A stretch of DNA of 64,000 nt from Solibacillus sp. FSL W7-1436 (GCF_038007305.1 NZ_JBBOWV010000001.1:2408501-2472500), one strand, 5' to 3'; shown: positions 35,351 through 46,262, counted from the stretch's first letter. Notes: a model not told the origin generated them from the letters alone. Translations and numbers: made by a program.

Positions 35351-36249
35351 GTGTGTTCATTAATAAAGAGACAAAAGTAATCGTACAAGGGATTACTGGG
35401 GAAACAGCCCTTTTCCATACAAAACAAATGCTTGAATACGGAACGAAAATCGTTGGAGGGGTAACACCTGGTAAAGGCGGTCTTGAAATCGAAGGTGTTC
35501 CTGTATTCAATACTGTACAGGAAGCTGTCGATGTAACAGGTGCAAACGTATCCGTTATTTACGTACCGGCACCTTTTGCGGCAGATGCTATTATCGAAGC
35601 AGTCGATGCGGATCTCGATATGGCGATTTGTATTACAGAACATATTCCGGTACTGGATATGGTAAAAGTAAAGCGCTATATGGAAGGCAAGAAAACACGT
35701 TTAGTCGGTCCAAACTGTCCGGGTGTTATTACTGCTGATGAGTGTAAAATCGGTATCATGCCAGGCTACATTCATACAAAAGGACACGTAGGTGTAGTTT
35801 CACGTTCTGGTACATTAACTTATGAAGCAGTACACCAACTGTCTCAGGCGGGAATCGGCCAAACAACAGCGGTAGGAATCGGGGGAGACCCGGTAAACGG
35901 GACAAACTTCATCGACTGCTTAAAAGCATTCAATGAAGACCCAGAAACTTATGCGGTTGTCATGATTGGTGAAATCGGTGGTACAGCGGAAGAAGAAGCT
36001 GCTGAATGGATTCAGGAAAACATGAACAAACCGGTAGTAGGCTTCATCGGTGGTCAAACAGCTCCTCCAGGAAAGCGTATGGGTCACGCAGGTGCCATTA
36101 TTTCCGGCGGTAAAGGAACAGCTGCAGAGAAAATCAAAGCTATGAATGCAGCGGGTATTGAAGTAGCTCCGACGCCTTCTGTAATCGGTGAAACACTGAT
36201 TAAAGTAATCAAAGAAAAAGGCTTGTACGAAGCTTGTAAAACACATTAA
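35347..36249 (+). CDS. sucD: Succinyl-CoA synthetase (ADP-forming), alpha subunit
   Basis: The alpha subunit binds CoA and carries the phosphohistidine. The N-terminal CoA-binding Rossmann domain starts [17 protein letters not shown]. The phosphorylated histidine lies in [16 protein letters not shown] near residue 242. [20 protein letters not shown] near residue 120 is typical. The protein is 300 residues, full length. It is coupled to sucC by an ATGA overlap and followed by a terminator. Confidence 0.98.
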   Translation: MSVFINKETKVIVQGITGETALFHTKQMLEYGTKIVGGVTPGKGGLEIEGVPVFNTVQEAVDVTGANVSVIYVPAPFAADAIIEAVDADLDMAICITEHIPVLDMVKVKRYMEGKKTRLVGPNCPGVITADECKIGIMPGYIHTKGHVGVVSRSGTLTYEAVHQLSQAGIGQTTAVGIGGDPVNGTNFIDCLKAFNEDPETYAVVMIGEIGGTAEEEAAEWIQENMNKPVVGFIGGQTAPPGKRMGHAGAIISGGKGTAAEKIKAMNAAGIEVAPTPSVIGETLIKVIKEKGLYEACKTH

Positions 36250-36252
36250 AAT

Positions 36253-36287
36253 GAAAGATGTAGCGGTCGCCTCGCTACATCTTTTTC
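36253..36287 (+). terminator. Terminator after sucD
   Basis: AAAGATGTAGCG pairs with CGCTACATCTTT around GTCGCCT, ending in five T residues. Confidence 0.9.
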
Positions 36288-36425
36288 ATATGTCTCCATC
36301 CATTGGGTTCCATGAACGAATTAAGAGCCCGAATTCATCGGTTATACGATGTTTTACACAATGCTTACCTCACACTTAATAACTGCGGTCATCTGAATTT
36401 CTTCTATATAAAAAGGAGTGTAGAA

Positions 36426-37319
36426 ATGACCAGCCCAGCAAACGAACAATTATTGAAACTGCATTACATTCTTCCTCTCTCCTGGAAAAAAGTCCGGAAT
36501 TTAATGAAAATTACAGATGATTTCGACGAAATAGTGCATATTTCGCCAAAATTTTTAGCGGTTCAGCTAAATATAAAAGAAGAAAAAGCCGTCCAGCTCA
36601 TCAAGCATTATAAAGAGCTTATACCAAGGTCGATGGCAACCTATTATAACCAGCATTCTATTAACGCCATCCCCTATACGGATCCTTTATATCCGGAACG
36701 CCTAAAACAGCTGTACGATGCGCCTGCAGTTATATATGCGCAAGGCGATATTCGGTTACTGAACAGAACGAAAATGATTGCGGTCATCGGATCAAGGGCA
36801 GCGACCAGCTATAGTGAACATGCAATGAATTCCATTCTTCCACCGTTAATTCGGGAGCAATATGTTGTAGTGAGCGGTCTTGCAAAAGGAGCGGACCGAC
36901 TTGCACATGAAGCTGCCATCCGATATGGTGGAAAGACAATAGGTGTTTTAGGCCATGGCCTTTTTCATAGTTATCCGCCTCAAAATAAAGAGCTGAATGC
37001 ATATATGGCTCGGGAGCATTTACTCGTAACAGAGTATCCACCCTATGTAAGTGTGCAAAAATGGCATTTTCCAGCACGAAACCGTATTATTAGCGGATTA
37101 AGTGAAGCGCTGGTCGTTACAGAAGCCGCATTGAAAAGCGGGACACTTATAACAACAGAGCTTGCTCTTGAGCAAGGGAAAGATGTTTTTGCGGTGCCGG
37201 GAAATATTTTCAGCGAACAGTCACGAGGGACAAATAAATTAATAAAAGAAGGCGCAATTCCAGTGTGGGATGGCTTTCAAATTTTAGAGGAAATCCAGTT
37301 GTTTTCAAAATCACGTTGA
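36426..37319 (+). CDS. dprA: DNA-processing protein DprA
   Basis: DprA binds incoming single-stranded DNA during transformation and loads RecA. The Rossmann-like core is clear: MIAVIGSRAATSYSEHAM near residue 117, VVSGLAKGADRLAHEAAIRYGG near 149 and TIGVLGHGLFHSYPPQN near 172. RNRIISGLSEALVVTEAALKSGT follows near 219. Length is 297 residues. ATG 36426 follows AAAAGGAGTG (36411-36420). The frame stays open upstream to ATG 36303, but that 41-codon extension matches no family sequence and has no ribosome site that I can see. Confidence 0.95.
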   Translation: MTSPANEQLLKLHYILPLSWKKVRNLMKITDDFDEIVHISPKFLAVQLNIKEEKAVQLIKHYKELIPRSMATYYNQHSINAIPYTDPLYPERLKQLYDAPAVIYAQGDIRLLNRTKMIAVIGSRAATSYSEHAMNSILPPLIREQYVVVSGLAKGADRLAHEAAIRYGGKTIGVLGHGLFHSYPPQNKELNAYMAREHLLVTEYPPYVSVQKWHFPARNRIISGLSEALVVTEAALKSGTLITTELALEQGKDVFAVPGNIFSEQSRGTNKLIKEGAIPVWDGFQILEEIQLFSKSR

Positions 37320-37444
37320 AAAAAAGTTGCAATATTAGCCAATCTGTTATACATTTTGCAACAGGAAAAGCTTTGGCATACATGGATAGCTTCATGTGAG
37401 TAAATATAAGAAAAATAACTATACCTCTATAAGGAGGACAACAG

Positions 37445-39529
37445 ATGGCAGATTATTTAGTAATTGTTGAATCACCTGCAAAGGCGAAAACAATTGAACG
37501 ATATTTAGGAAAAAAATATAAAGTAAAAGCTTCGATTGGACATGTACGTGATTTACCACGTAGTCAAATGGGAATCGATACCGAAAATAACTATGATCCA
37601 AAATATATTACGATTCGCGGTAAAGGTCCGGTACTTCAGGAACTGAAAACAGCGGCAAAAAAAGTGAAAAAGATTTATCTCGCAGCCGATCCAGACCGTG
37701 AAGGTGAAGCAATTGCATGGCATTTAGCCACTGCTTTGAACATTGATATTAATTCGGATTGCCGCGTCGTATTTAACGAGATTACGAAAGAAGCAATTTT
37801 AGAGAGCTTCAAGCATCCGCGTCCGATAAATATGGATTTAGTCGATGCACAGCAAGCACGTCGTATTTTAGACCGTCTAGTAGGCTACAATATTAGTCCG
37901 ATCCTTTGGAAAAAGGTGAAGAAGGGCTTATCGGCAGGACGTGTACAGTCTGTTTCATTGCGTCTGATCATTGACCGCGAAAACGAAATTAAAAGCTTCG
38001 AGCCGGAAGAATACTGGTCAATCGATGCAAGCTTCGAAAAAAATAAAAAGCAATTCGATGCCTTTTATTACGGAAACGGCAAAGAAAAAATTAAATTAAC
38101 AAATGAACAGCAAGTAAAAGATATATTAAAAGGTGTAAAAGGCTCGGAATTTGAAGTAATGAATGTTGTAAAAAGAGAACGGAAGCGCAATGCGTCACCG
38201 GCCTTCACGACTTCTTCACTTCAACAGGAAGCCGCACGTAAATTAAATTTCCGTGCCAAAAAGACAATGATGCTTGCACAGCAGCTTTATGAAGGTATTG
38301 AGCTCAGCAAAAAAGAAGGCGCTGTCGGATTAATTACGTATATGCGTACCGACTCAACGCGTATTTCCGATACAGCAAAAACAGAAGCTAAATCATATAT
38401 CGAAACAAAATACGGTAAAGATTTCATTGCCGGAGAGCAAAAGCAGGCGAAAGCAAAGGCAAATGCACAAGATGCCCATGAAGCGATCCGCCCAACTAGT
38501 GCGATGCGTACACCAGAGGAGCTTAAAGCAATTTTAAGCCGTGACCAGCTGCGATTATACCGTTTGATTTGGGAACGCTTTATCGCAAGTCAGATGGCAC
38601 CCGCTGTACTGGATACTGTGACAGTTGATTTGCAAAACAATGACGTATTATTCCGCGCGAACGGATCTCAAGTGAAATTTGCCGGGTTTATGAAGCTTTA
38701 TATTGAAGGTACAGACGATCAGGAAGAAGAAACGAATAAACTTTTACCTGAAATGGAAATCGGCGATAAAGTAAAATCGCTTGAAATCGAACCGAAGCAG
38801 CACTTCACTCAGCCACCTCCACGCTATTCAGAGGCGCGTCTAGTAAAGACATTGGAAGAGCTAGGTATAGGCCGTCCATCGACATATGCCCCAACACTGG
38901 ATACGATCCAAAAGCGCGGTTATGTGCAGCTTGATGCGAAGCGCTTTGTGCCGACAGAACTTGGAGAAATCGTTCATCAGGCAACACTGGAATTTTTCCC
39001 GGAAATCATCAACATTGAATTTACCGCACAAATGGAGCATAATCTTGATGAAATTGAAGAAGGCATTACACAATGGGTAAATGTCATCGATGAATTTTAC
39101 AAAGACTTTGAACCACGGGTGAAATATGCGGATGAAGTAATGGAAAAAATCGAAATTAAAGATGAGCCTGCTGGTGAGGACTGTGAAAAATGCGGTGCGC
39201 CAATGGTATTCAAGCTTGGACGTTACGGGAAATTTATGGCGTGTTCAAACTTCCCGGATTGCCGAAACACTAAAGCGATTGTAAAACCGATCGATGTTAA
39301 ATGTCCTTCATGTGAGTCAGGTGAAATAGTCGAGCGTAAATCCAAAACTAAGCGCATTTTTTACGGATGCAATCAATATCCGGAATGTGACTTCGTATCA
39401 TGGGATAAGCCGATTAGTAGACCTTGTCCGAAATGTAGTGCATTATTAGTAGAGAAGAAATTGAAAAAGGGTGTTCAAATTCAGTGTACAAACAGTGAAT
39501 GTGATTATGAAGAAACACCGTCACAATAA
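37445..39529 (+). CDS. topA: DNA topoisomerase I
   Basis: TopA relaxes negative supercoils through a type IA strand-passage reaction. The TOPRIM domain comes first ([20 protein letters not shown], and [16 protein letters not shown] near residue 80). The catalytic tyrosine lies in [13 protein letters not shown] near residue 299. Three C-terminal zinc-ribbon modules with paired cysteines follow (CEKCGAPM...CSNFPDC, CPSCESG...CNQYPEC, CPKCSA...CTNSEC). Length is 694 residues. The start follows AAGGAGGACAACAG. Confidence 0.98.
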   Translation: MADYLVIVESPAKAKTIERYLGKKYKVKASIGHVRDLPRSQMGIDTENNYDPKYITIRGKGPVLQELKTAAKKVKKIYLAADPDREGEAIAWHLATALNIDINSDCRVVFNEITKEAILESFKHPRPINMDLVDAQQARRILDRLVGYNISPILWKKVKKGLSAGRVQSVSLRLIIDRENEIKSFEPEEYWSIDASFEKNKKQFDAFYYGNGKEKIKLTNEQQVKDILKGVKGSEFEVMNVVKRERKRNASPAFTTSSLQQEAARKLNFRAKKTMMLAQQLYEGIELSKKEGAVGLITYMRTDSTRISDTAKTEAKSYIETKYGKDFIAGEQKQAKAKANAQDAHEAIRPTSAMRTPEELKAILSRDQLRLYRLIWERFIASQMAPAVLDTVTVDLQNNDVLFRANGSQVKFAGFMKLYIEGTDDQEEETNKLLPEMEIGDKVKSLEIEPKQHFTQPPPRYSEARLVKTLEELGIGRPSTYAPTLDTIQKRGYVQLDAKRFVPTELGEIVHQATLEFFPEIINIEFTAQMEHNLDEIEEGITQWVNVIDEFYKDFEPRVKYADEVMEKIEIKDEPAGEDCEKCGAPMVFKLGRYGKFMACSNFPDCRNTKAIVKPIDVKCPSCESGEIVERKSKTKRIFYGCNQYPECDFVSWDKPISRPCPKCSALLVEKKLKKGVQIQCTNSECDYEETPSQ

Positions 39530-39547
39530 AATGAAGAGGTAACAAAA

Positions 39548-40861
39548 ATGACACAACAAGTAGTAAATGTAATTGGTGCAGGTTTAGCCGGTTCAGAAGC
39601 AGCTTGGCAAATTGCGAAGCGCGGTGTGAACGTACGTTTATATGAAATGCGCCCAGTAAAGCAAACACCAGCACATCATACAGATAAATTCGCAGAGCTA
39701 GTATGCTCAAACTCTTTACGTGCAAACGGACTGACAAATGCTGTCGGTGTAATTAAAGAGGAAATGCGTAAATTGGATTCTGTTATTATTGCAGCAGCGG
39801 ACAATAGCTCTGTTCCTGCCGGCGGTGCTTTAGCAGTAGACCGTCATGAATTTGCCGGTATCGTAACGGAAAAAGTTAAAAACCACCCGTTAATCGAGGT
39901 AATCAATGAAGAGGTAACTGAAATTCCGGAAGGCATTACAGTAATCGCAACAGGCCCATTGACTTCTGAAGCATTGGCAAAACAAATTCAGGGTCTTACA
40001 GGGGAAGACTATTTGTACTTCTATGATGCGGCAGCACCGATCATCGAAAAAGATTCGATCAATATGGACAAAGTATACTTGAAATCACGCTATGATAAAG
40101 GTGAAGCGGCATACTTGAACTGTCCGATGACAAAAGAAGAATTCAATGCTTTCCGTGAAGCGCTTATTACAGCGGAATGTGCACCGTTAAAAGAATTCGA
40201 AAAAGAAAAGTATTTTGAAGGGTGTATGCCGATTGAAGTGATGGCAGCACGCGGTGAAAAGACTATGACATTCGGACCGATGAAACCGGTTGGTCTGGAA
40301 GATCCGAAAACGGATAAACGTCCATATGCTGTTGTTCAGTTACGACAAGATGATGCAGCGGGGACACTATACAATTTAGTAGGTTTCCAAACACATTTAA
40401 AATGGCCTGAACAGAAGCGTGTGTTCTCAATGATTCCAGGTTTAGAGAATTTGGAAATTGTACGTTATGGTGTCATGCACCGTAATACATTCATCAATTC
40501 ACCAAAAGTGCTGACACAGACATATCAGTTGAAAGCACGTCCAAACCTTTTCTTCGCAGGTCAGATGACAGGTGTTGAAGGGTATGTGGAATCAGCAGGC
40601 AGTGGACTGATTGCAGGGATCAATGCAGCACGTATGGCTTTAGGTCAAGAGCTGCTTTACTTCCCGCATGAAACAGCATTAGGTGCAATGGCTCGATACA
40701 TTACACATACTGATGCGAAGAACTTCCAGCCGATGAACGTGAATTTCGGGATTTTTCCGGAACTTGGCGAACGCGTCAAATCAAAGCCGGAGCGTGCTGA
40801 ACGCCATGCTAACCGCGCATTGGAATCAATTCAGAATTTTATCAATAATCAGGCAATTTAA
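39548..40861 (+). CDS. trmFO: tRNA m5U54 methyltransferase TrmFO (Gid)
   Basis: TrmFO is the folate/FAD-dependent enzyme that makes 5-methyluridine 54 in tRNA in most Firmicutes. The N-terminal FAD-binding motif is [21 protein letters not shown]. Family blocks include [20 protein letters not shown] near residue 55, [13 protein letters not shown], and the C-terminal [20 protein letters not shown] near 339. Length is 437 residues. It starts 18 bases after topA with AAGAGGTAAC upstream. Confidence 0.97.
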   Translation: MTQQVVNVIGAGLAGSEAAWQIAKRGVNVRLYEMRPVKQTPAHHTDKFAELVCSNSLRANGLTNAVGVIKEEMRKLDSVIIAAADNSSVPAGGALAVDRHEFAGIVTEKVKNHPLIEVINEEVTEIPEGITVIATGPLTSEALAKQIQGLTGEDYLYFYDAAAPIIEKDSINMDKVYLKSRYDKGEAAYLNCPMTKEEFNAFREALITAECAPLKEFEKEKYFEGCMPIEVMAARGEKTMTFGPMKPVGLEDPKTDKRPYAVVQLRQDDAAGTLYNLVGFQTHLKWPEQKRVFSMIPGLENLEIVRYGVMHRNTFINSPKVLTQTYQLKARPNLFFAGQMTGVEGYVESAGSGLIAGINAARMALGQELLYFPHETALGAMARYITHTDAKNFQPMNVNFGIFPELGERVKSKPERAERHANRALESIQNFINNQAI

Positions 40862-40866
40862 TTGCG

Positions 40867-40905
40867 AAAAGCCCTTAAAGACTGTTATACTTTAGGGGCT
40901 TTTAA
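40867..40905 (+). terminator. Terminator after trmFO
   Basis: AAAAGCCCTTAAAG pairs with CTTTAGGGGCTTTT around ACTGTTATA, followed by AATTTTG. The next 220 bp before xerC are AT-rich. They hold promoter-like TTGACA (40949) and TTGAAA-TATAGT (41014-41040, spacing only 15), neither convincing. Confidence 0.85.
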
Positions 40906-41128
40906 TTTTGCGGTGATTTTATATAACTGGCTGGAAAACAGGTAGTACTTGACATGATATTGCGAAATTTGTCGAATAATACAAAGAAGTTGAATAACTC
41001 CAGTAAATTTTACTTGAAAAGTATTCACAATAGGTATAGTGTCAATATGTGTGTTTTTTTAGTAGGAAAATAAACATATTTATTCATACAACATCATTTC
41101 TCTTTTGTAATCACAGGGGGTATACACG

Positions 41129-42028
41129 ATGGATGAGAATTTGCAAAGCCAGCTTGACCAATTTATTCGCTACGTGCATCTAGAAAAAAACTTTTCCCTA
41201 CATACTGTTCGCGAATATACTTCTGATCTGGAAGAATTTTTTGCATTTTTGCATGCTGAAGGTATACAAAAAATTACAGAAGTTGAGTATATCCATGCAC
41301 GTCTATATGTAACAAAGCTTTATGATGAACAAAAAGCAAGAACTTCAATCTCCAGGAAAATCTCATCGATACGTTCTTTTTTCCGGTTTTTAAATCGAGA
41401 ACAGAATATTGATGATGCTCCGTTTCGTTCACTTTATCATCCGAAAAAGGAAGAGCGATTACCGAGCTTTTTTTATGAGGAAGAATTGAAGGAACTATTC
41501 GATAAAAATGAAGGCGATGAGCCGATTCAAATTCGTAATATGGCGCTGTTGGAACTTCTTTATGCAACTGGAATTCGTGTAAGCGAGTGTGTCGGTCTTG
41601 AACTGACAGATATCGATTTTCATTACAATATCGTCCGTGTAATGGGGAAAGGCCGGAAAGAGCGGATTATTCCGTTCGGCCAATATGCGCATGATGCACT
41701 TATGCGTTATATAGATCAAGTACGTCCGGCATTGATGAAGAAGGAAAATCATCAGAAAGTTTTTGTCAATATGCGCGGTGGCGAACTTACTGCCCGTGGT
41801 GTGCGTTATATATTAAGTGAGATGATCGACAATGCGAGTATGCATACGAAAATTTATCCACATATGTTGCGGCACACATTTGCTACGCATTTATTGAATA
41901 ATGGGGCAGATATGCGTACAGTCCAGGAGCTTCTTGGGCACGCCAATTTATCTTCAACTCAAATTTATACTCATGTAACGAAGGAAGCTTTAAGAAAGAC
42001 ATATATGAATAGTCATCCGAGAGCATAG
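41129..42028 (+). CDS. xerC: Tyrosine recombinase XerC (CodV)
   Basis: XerC acts with XerD at dif to resolve chromosome dimers. The N-terminal SAM-like DNA-binding domain covers about residues 1-90. Catalytic residues are visible: R in LYATGIRVSE near 150, the HxxR of HMLRHTFATHLLNNGAD near 244-247, H in LLGHANLSS, and the nucleophilic tyrosine in QIYTHVT near 279. Length is 299 residues. It is the CodV homologue, first gene of the xerC-hslV-hslU-codY group as in B. subtilis. Confidence 0.96.
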   Translation: MDENLQSQLDQFIRYVHLEKNFSLHTVREYTSDLEEFFAFLHAEGIQKITEVEYIHARLYVTKLYDEQKARTSISRKISSIRSFFRFLNREQNIDDAPFRSLYHPKKEERLPSFFYEEELKELFDKNEGDEPIQIRNMALLELLYATGIRVSECVGLELTDIDFHYNIVRVMGKGRKERIIPFGQYAHDALMRYIDQVRPALMKKENHQKVFVNMRGGELTARGVRYILSEMIDNASMHTKIYPHMLRHTFATHLLNNGADMRTVQELLGHANLSSTQIYTHVTKEALRKTYMNSHPRA

Positions 42029-42046
42029 TTAAGGAGGAAATAAAGA

Positions 42047-42589
42047 ATGGGTCAAATTCATGCGACAACGATTTTCGCTATTCATCATAATGGTGAATGT
42101 GCAATGGCCGGGGATGGCCAGGTAACATTGGGAAATGCAGTTGTAATGAAGCATACGGCACGTAAGGTCAGACGTCTGTTTAATGGAAAAGTCCTGGCAG
42201 GTTTCGCAGGTTCTGTTGCGGACGCTTTTACATTATTCGAAATGTTTGAGGCAAAACTGAATGAATATAATGGTAACCTGCAAAGAGCTGCAGTAGAAGT
42301 AGCAAAGCAATGGCGCGGAGATAAAATGCTCCGTCAATTGGAAGCGATGCTGCTTGTAATGGATAAATCAACATTGCTCCTTGTTTCAGGGACTGGTGAA
42401 GTAATTGAGCCGGACGATGGCATTTTATCAATTGGTTCAGGTGGAAATTATGCATTGTCAGCTGGAAGAGCATTAAAAAAACATGCGGGCGATCATTTAT
42501 CGGCAAAAGAAATCGCAGAGGCTGCGCTTACGACCGCTGCGGATATTTGTGTGTTTACAAACCATAATATTATCTTGGAGGTATTGTAA
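42047..42589 (+). CDS. hslV: ATP-dependent protease subunit HslV (ClpQ)
   Basis: HslV is the proteasome-like peptidase that forms a double hexamer capped by HslU. The sequence [20 protein letters not shown] then [20 protein letters not shown] fits throughout its 180 residues. The family threonine pair is at residues 7-8 (HATTIF). Residue 2 is glycine, whereas B. subtilis ClpQ has the serine reported as its N-terminal nucleophile. The start follows AAGGAGGAAATAAAGA. The last base of its TAA is the first base of the hslU ATG. Confidence 0.96.
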   Translation: MGQIHATTIFAIHHNGECAMAGDGQVTLGNAVVMKHTARKVRRLFNGKVLAGFAGSVADAFTLFEMFEAKLNEYNGNLQRAAVEVAKQWRGDKMLRQLEAMLLVMDKSTLLLVSGTGEVIEPDDGILSIGSGGNYALSAGRALKKHAGDHLSAKEIAEAALTTAADICVFTNHNIILEVL

Positions 42590-43980
42590 TGACTGCGATC
42601 AATTTAACACCAAGACAAATTACGGAACAATTGAACCGTCATATTGTTGGTCAGGAAACAGCAAAACGTGCAGTGGCAGTTGCGCTGCGTAACCGGTACC
42701 GCCGCTCTTTATTAAGCGAAGATTTAAAAACGGAAGTAATTCCGAAAAATATTTTAATGATTGGACCTACCGGTGTAGGTAAAACAGAAATTGCGCGCAG
42801 AATCGCAAAACTGACGAACGCTCCATTTATTAAAGTGGAAGCGACAAAGTTCACGGAAGTTGGTTATGTAGGGCGTGATGTCGAGTCAATGGTACGCGAT
42901 CTGGTTGAAGCTTCCCGTCGTCTTGTGAAGGACGAAATGTTCGAAAGGGTAAAGGAACAGGCGGAGCGCAATGCGAATGATGTACTTGTTAAATTACTAG
43001 TACCTTCAAAAGTGAAAGAAAAGCTTTCGCAAAATCCTTTTGAAATGCTATTCGGGCAAAAAGAGTCAACCCACGAAGAAACATCAAACCAGGATGAGCC
43101 GGAAATTCGTACACGACGTGCGCAAATTGCCCAGGATTTAAAAGACGGAAAATTGGAAGAACAGTGGGTAACAATAGAAGTAACGGAAAATACCCCATCT
43201 CTTTTCGATGCAATGCCAGGTATGAATATGGATAATGCAAACGGCATGCAGGATATGCTATCTAATTTAATGCCGAAAAAGACAAAAAAACGCAAAGTCC
43301 AAGTAAAGGATGCGCGTCGTTTATTAACGCAGGAAGAAGCGAACAAGCTGATCGATACGGATGCGCTGTCCAGTGAAGCAATATTGCGTGCAGAACAGGC
43401 CGGCATTATTTTTATTGATGAAATCGATAAAATTGCAAGCAAAGGTTCATCATCGGCGGAAGTATCCCGTGAAGGCGTTCAGCGTGACATATTACCAATT
43501 GTGGAAGGATCCACAGTTACGACAAAATACGGCACTGTAAAAACGGACTATATGCTCTTTATTGCAGCAGGTGCTTTCCATATATCAAAACCGAGTGATC
43601 TTATTCCTGAATTGCAGGGACGATTCCCGATTCGTGTTGAACTCGAAAAATTAACGAAGGATGATTTTGTTCGTATTTTAAAAGAACCGGATCAATCATT
43701 GATATTGCAATATAAAGCATTGCTTGAAACAGAAGGTGTGACACTGAACTTTACGGATGAAGCGATTGAACGCATCGCGGAAATTGCAACAGAAGTAAAC
43801 CAGGAGACAGATAACATCGGTGCGCGCCGACTGCATACAATTTTAGAACGTTTGCTTGAGGAACTTTCCTATGAAGCTTCGGAAATTGCACCGGCACATA
43901 TCGACATTACACCGAACTATGTCGATCAAAAATTGGCGAATATAGTAAAAAACAAAGATTTATCGCAATTTATTCTTTAA
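42589..43980 (+). CDS. hslU: ATP-dependent protease ATPase subunit HslU (ClpY)
   Basis: HslU is the AAA+ unfoldase that feeds substrates to HslV. Walker [14 protein letters not shown] is near residue 61 and Walker [10 protein letters not shown] near 279. [20 protein letters not shown] is near 343, and the arginine-bearing sensor-2 [17 protein letters not shown] near 408. The I-domain insertion (about 110-240) carries the variable Gln/Glu-rich part. Length is 463 residues. The C-terminus QFIL fits the tail that inserts into HslV. It shares one base with hslV. Confidence 0.97.
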   Translation: MTAINLTPRQITEQLNRHIVGQETAKRAVAVALRNRYRRSLLSEDLKTEVIPKNILMIGPTGVGKTEIARRIAKLTNAPFIKVEATKFTEVGYVGRDVESMVRDLVEASRRLVKDEMFERVKEQAERNANDVLVKLLVPSKVKEKLSQNPFEMLFGQKESTHEETSNQDEPEIRTRRAQIAQDLKDGKLEEQWVTIEVTENTPSLFDAMPGMNMDNANGMQDMLSNLMPKKTKKRKVQVKDARRLLTQEEANKLIDTDALSSEAILRAEQAGIIFIDEIDKIASKGSSSAEVSREGVQRDILPIVEGSTVTTKYGTVKTDYMLFIAAGAFHISKPSDLIPELQGRFPIRVELEKLTKDDFVRILKEPDQSLILQYKALLETEGVTLNFTDEAIERIAEIATEVNQETDNIGARRLHTILERLLEELSYEASEIAPAHIDITPNYVDQKLANIVKNKDLSQFIL

Positions 43981-44063
43981 GTATAAGTTGAATTAGTATC
44001 TTTAAATTGTAAAAACCTTTAGAATATTAAGTGAATTAAAACGTTCCGTAGGAGGAAATAGAA

Positions 44064-44843
44064 ATGAATTTATTAACAAAAACAAGAAAAATCAATGCAC
44101 TATTACAAGCATCTGCTGGTAAACCAGTTAACTTTAAAGAAATGGCCAATACATTAGGCGATATTATCGAAAGTAATGTATTTATCGTAAGCCGTAAAGG
44201 GAAATTACTAGGTATTTCAATTCACCAACAAATCGAGAATGAGCGTATTAAAAAAATGTTTGAAGAACGCCAATTCCCTGAAGAATATACGCAAAACTTA
44301 TTCAACATTACAGAAACTTCTTCAAACTTGGACATTAACAATGAACACACTGCATTCCCAATCGAAAATAAAGATCTATTTGCATCCGGTTTAACGACTA
44401 TCGTACCGATTATTGGTGGCGGTGAGCGTTTAGGTACGTTAATGTTAGCGCGTATCAGCGATCAGTTTGAAGATGATGATCTTATTTTAGCTGAATACGG
44501 TGCAACAGTAGTAGGTATGGAAATCTTACGTGAAAAATCAGAAGAGATTGAAGAAGAAGCACGTTCTAAAGCGGTAGTTCAAATGGCGATCAATTCATTA
44601 TCTTATTCTGAGCTTGAAGCAATCGAGCATATTTTTGAAGAATTGGATGGCAATGAAGGTTTACTAGTTGCTTCGAAAATTGCTGACCGCGTAGGTATTA
44701 CACGTTCAGTTATTGTAAACGCATTACGTAAACTGGAATCTGCTGGTGTTATTGAATCACGTTCATTAGGTATGAAAGGAACATATATCAAAGTATTAAA
44801 CGATAAGTTCCTGAACGCATTAGCAGAAATCAAAATGAAATAA
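44064..44843 (+). CDS. codY: Global nutrient-responsive repressor CodY
   Basis: CodY senses GTP and branched-chain amino acids and controls metabolism, competence, motility and virulence in Firmicutes. The N-terminal GAF-like domain ([20 protein letters not shown] to about residue 155) binds isoleucine/valine. A long linker helix leads to the winged helix-turn-helix [21 protein letters not shown] near residue 205, followed by [10 protein letters not shown]. Length is 259 residues. The start follows GTAGGAGGAAAT. It ends at a strong terminator and is adjacent to the flagellar operon, which CodY represses in B. subtilis. Confidence 0.98.
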   Translation: MNLLTKTRKINALLQASAGKPVNFKEMANTLGDIIESNVFIVSRKGKLLGISIHQQIENERIKKMFEERQFPEEYTQNLFNITETSSNLDINNEHTAFPIENKDLFASGLTTIVPIIGGGERLGTLMLARISDQFEDDDLILAEYGATVVGMEILREKSEEIEEEARSKAVVQMAINSLSYSELEAIEHIFEELDGNEGLLVASKIADRVGITRSVIVNALRKLESAGVIESRSLGMKGTYIKVLNDKFLNALAEIKMK

Positions 44844-44857
44844 GACACTTTCACATA

Positions 44858-44892
44858 AAGCAAGGAGGTCTTCCCTCCTTGCTTTTTTTTTT
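44858..44892 (+). terminator. Terminator after codY
   Basis: AAGCAAGGAGG pairs with CCTCCTTGCTT around a TCTTC loop, followed by a long T-run. It insulates the flagellar operon from codY transcription. Confidence 0.93.
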
Positions 44893-44960
44893 AAGAAAAT
44901 GAAGAAAATTGTCGAATTAAAACACTCTAAACGAGAATTATTTTGGTTTCGAATGTAGAA

Positions 44961-45012
44961 TTAGGTATATGGTCTTTGATGTTTTCAAAAAATAAATATC
45001 ATTTATACCTAA
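44961..45012. repeat. 9-bp inverted repeat in the codY-flgB gap
   Basis: TTAGGTATA (44961-44969) and TATACCTAA (45004-45012) are perfect inverted copies 34 bp apart, with an inner TTTGA/TCAAA stem. It could be an RNA fold or a binding site. No known element recognised. Confidence 0.4.
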
Positions 45013-45248
45013 ATGATGATAAAATTCGTATGACAAATGATTTGTTACAATTTTATGAAATGTAATTATATGAATACTAATATAAAAGGATTTAATGTAT
45101 GATGTTTAAGGAAATAAATAGTATTTCGGGAAACTAAAAATCTTGATTTCAGATTAATATAATAATTTTCGGTTGGATAAATTACTCCTATAGGTCTTTT
45201 TGGGCCTAAAAAATAAAATGTCGAAAAATGTTTGCCCTAATATTTAAT

Positions 45249-45280
45249 TAACTGTTATTTTTTACATGTAAAAATAGTTA
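45249..45280. repeat. Long imperfect palindrome upstream of flgB
   Basis: TAACTGTTATTTTT faces AAAAATAGTTA around TACATGTA, giving an AT-rich hairpin/palindrome about 35-60 bp upstream of the predicted flgB promoter. It may be a regulator site. Confidence 0.35.
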
Positions 45281-45311
45281 CTTCGGACTATTTGAAAGGG
45301 TCTAAAGTCGA

Positions 45312-45340
45312 TAGACACTATGTTTTAATATAATTACAAT
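45312..45340 (+). promoter_or_regulatory. Predicted SigA-type promoter of the flagellar operon
   Basis: TAGACA (45312-45317), 17 bp, TACAAT (45335-45340), about 56 bp before the flgB start. I saw no good SigD-type promoter (TAAA and GCCGATAT at proper spacing). The 44893-45311 gap is strongly AT-rich, without an open frame that I would support. Confidence 0.5.
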
Positions 45341-45395
45341 TGTATTATTGAGTTTTGGACGCAAATTTTAGCGAAATATGAATGAGGTGAGAAAT

Positions 45396-45788
45396 TTGGA
45401 TTTATTTGGCGGGACAATAAGCAGCCTTGAAAAAGGACTTTCCTATGCAACTTTAAAAAACAAAGCAATTGCACAAAATATAGCGAATGTTGACACACCG
45501 AACTATAAAACAAAAGAAGTAAGCTTCAAAGATGTATTTAATGATGCAAAGCAATCAACGATTTCTGCCAATCGTACAGATAAGAAACATTATGATATCA
45601 AAATGAATATGGGAGGCAGCAGCGTGTATTCAAATGAAAACTTCCGCAGCAGAGCAAATGGTAATGCGGTAAATATGGATGCTGAACAAGCGAAGCTGGC
45701 TGAAAATACAATTTATTATAATGCGCTTATAGATCGTATCAGCAGTAAATTTTCAACATTGAATAATGTTGTTAAAGGAGGAAGATAG
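45396..45788 (+). CDS. flgB: Flagellar basal-body rod protein FlgB
   Basis: FlgB is a proximal rod subunit exported by the flagellar type III apparatus. The conserved rod N-terminus is AIAQNIANVDTPNYKTKEVS near residue 28. Starting at TTG 45396 the protein (MDLFGGTISSLEKGL) is 130 residues, and GAGGTGAG (45382-45389) spaces correctly. The upstream in-frame ATG 45378 would precede the ribosome site. It opens the long flagellar operon. Confidence 0.96.
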   Translation: MDLFGGTISSLEKGLSYATLKNKAIAQNIANVDTPNYKTKEVSFKDVFNDAKQSTISANRTDKKHYDIKMNMGGSSVYSNENFRSRANGNAVNMDAEQAKLAENTIYYNALIDRISSKFSTLNNVVKGGR

Positions 45789-45790
45789 TA

Positions 45791-46255
45791 ATGTCGATTT
45801 TTCATAGTATGAATACGACAGCTTCTGCTTTGACTTCACAGCGATTACGAATGGATGTCATTTCCTCCAATATTGCCAATGTTGATACAACGAGAGCGAA
45901 GCAAGTAAATGGTGAATGGGAGCCCTACCGAAAAAAATCTGTCATTTTAAAAGAGCAGCAAGGTCAATTTTCCGACTTTTTAAATACGGCGATCGGAAAA
46001 ACGGAAAAAAACGAGGTTGGGAACGGTGTTAAAGTAAGTTCTATTAAAGATGATACGGAAACGCCTTTTAAACTGGTTTTTGATCCATCACATCCTGATG
46101 CGAATGCAGAAGGGTATGTACAGATGTCGAACGTAGACGTATTGAAGGAAATGGTTGATCTCATTTCGGCGAGCCGCTCTTATGAAGCGAACATTACTGC
46201 TTTTAATGCAAACAAGAACATGTTAACGAAAGCTTTAGAAATCGGGAAAGGGTGA
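45791..46255 (+). CDS. flgC: Flagellar basal-body rod protein FlgC
   Basis: FlgC is a proximal rod subunit. The N-terminal family motif is SALTSQRLRMDVISSNIANV near residue 12. The C-terminal rod/hook motif is VNV-like YVQMSNVDVLKEMVDLISASRSYEANITAFNANK near residue 105. Length is 154 residues. It starts two bases after the flgB stop with AAAGGAGGAAG upstream. Confidence 0.97.
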   Translation: MSIFHSMNTTASALTSQRLRMDVISSNIANVDTTRAKQVNGEWEPYRKKSVILKEQQGQFSDFLNTAIGKTEKNEVGNGVKVSSIKDDTETPFKLVFDPSHPDANAEGYVQMSNVDVLKEMVDLISASRSYEANITAFNANKNMLTKALEIGKG

Positions 46256-46262
46256 TATTTAA

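Noticed and set aside
36303-36425. Extended N-terminus of dprA
   Set aside because: AAAAGGAG directly precedes ATG 36426 and the upstream codons match no DprA sequence, although the frame is open.
45300-45325. SigD promoter for the flagellar operon (TAAAGTCGATAG)
   Set aside because: TAAA and the GTCGATAG box are adjacent instead of about 15 bp apart, so it does not fit the SigD pattern.
45355-45375. TTGGACGCAAA near the flgB start resembling part of a c-di-GMP (GEMM) riboswitch
   Set aside because: Only a short stretch matches. The CCTCCGG-type receptor, paired stems and correct order are absent.
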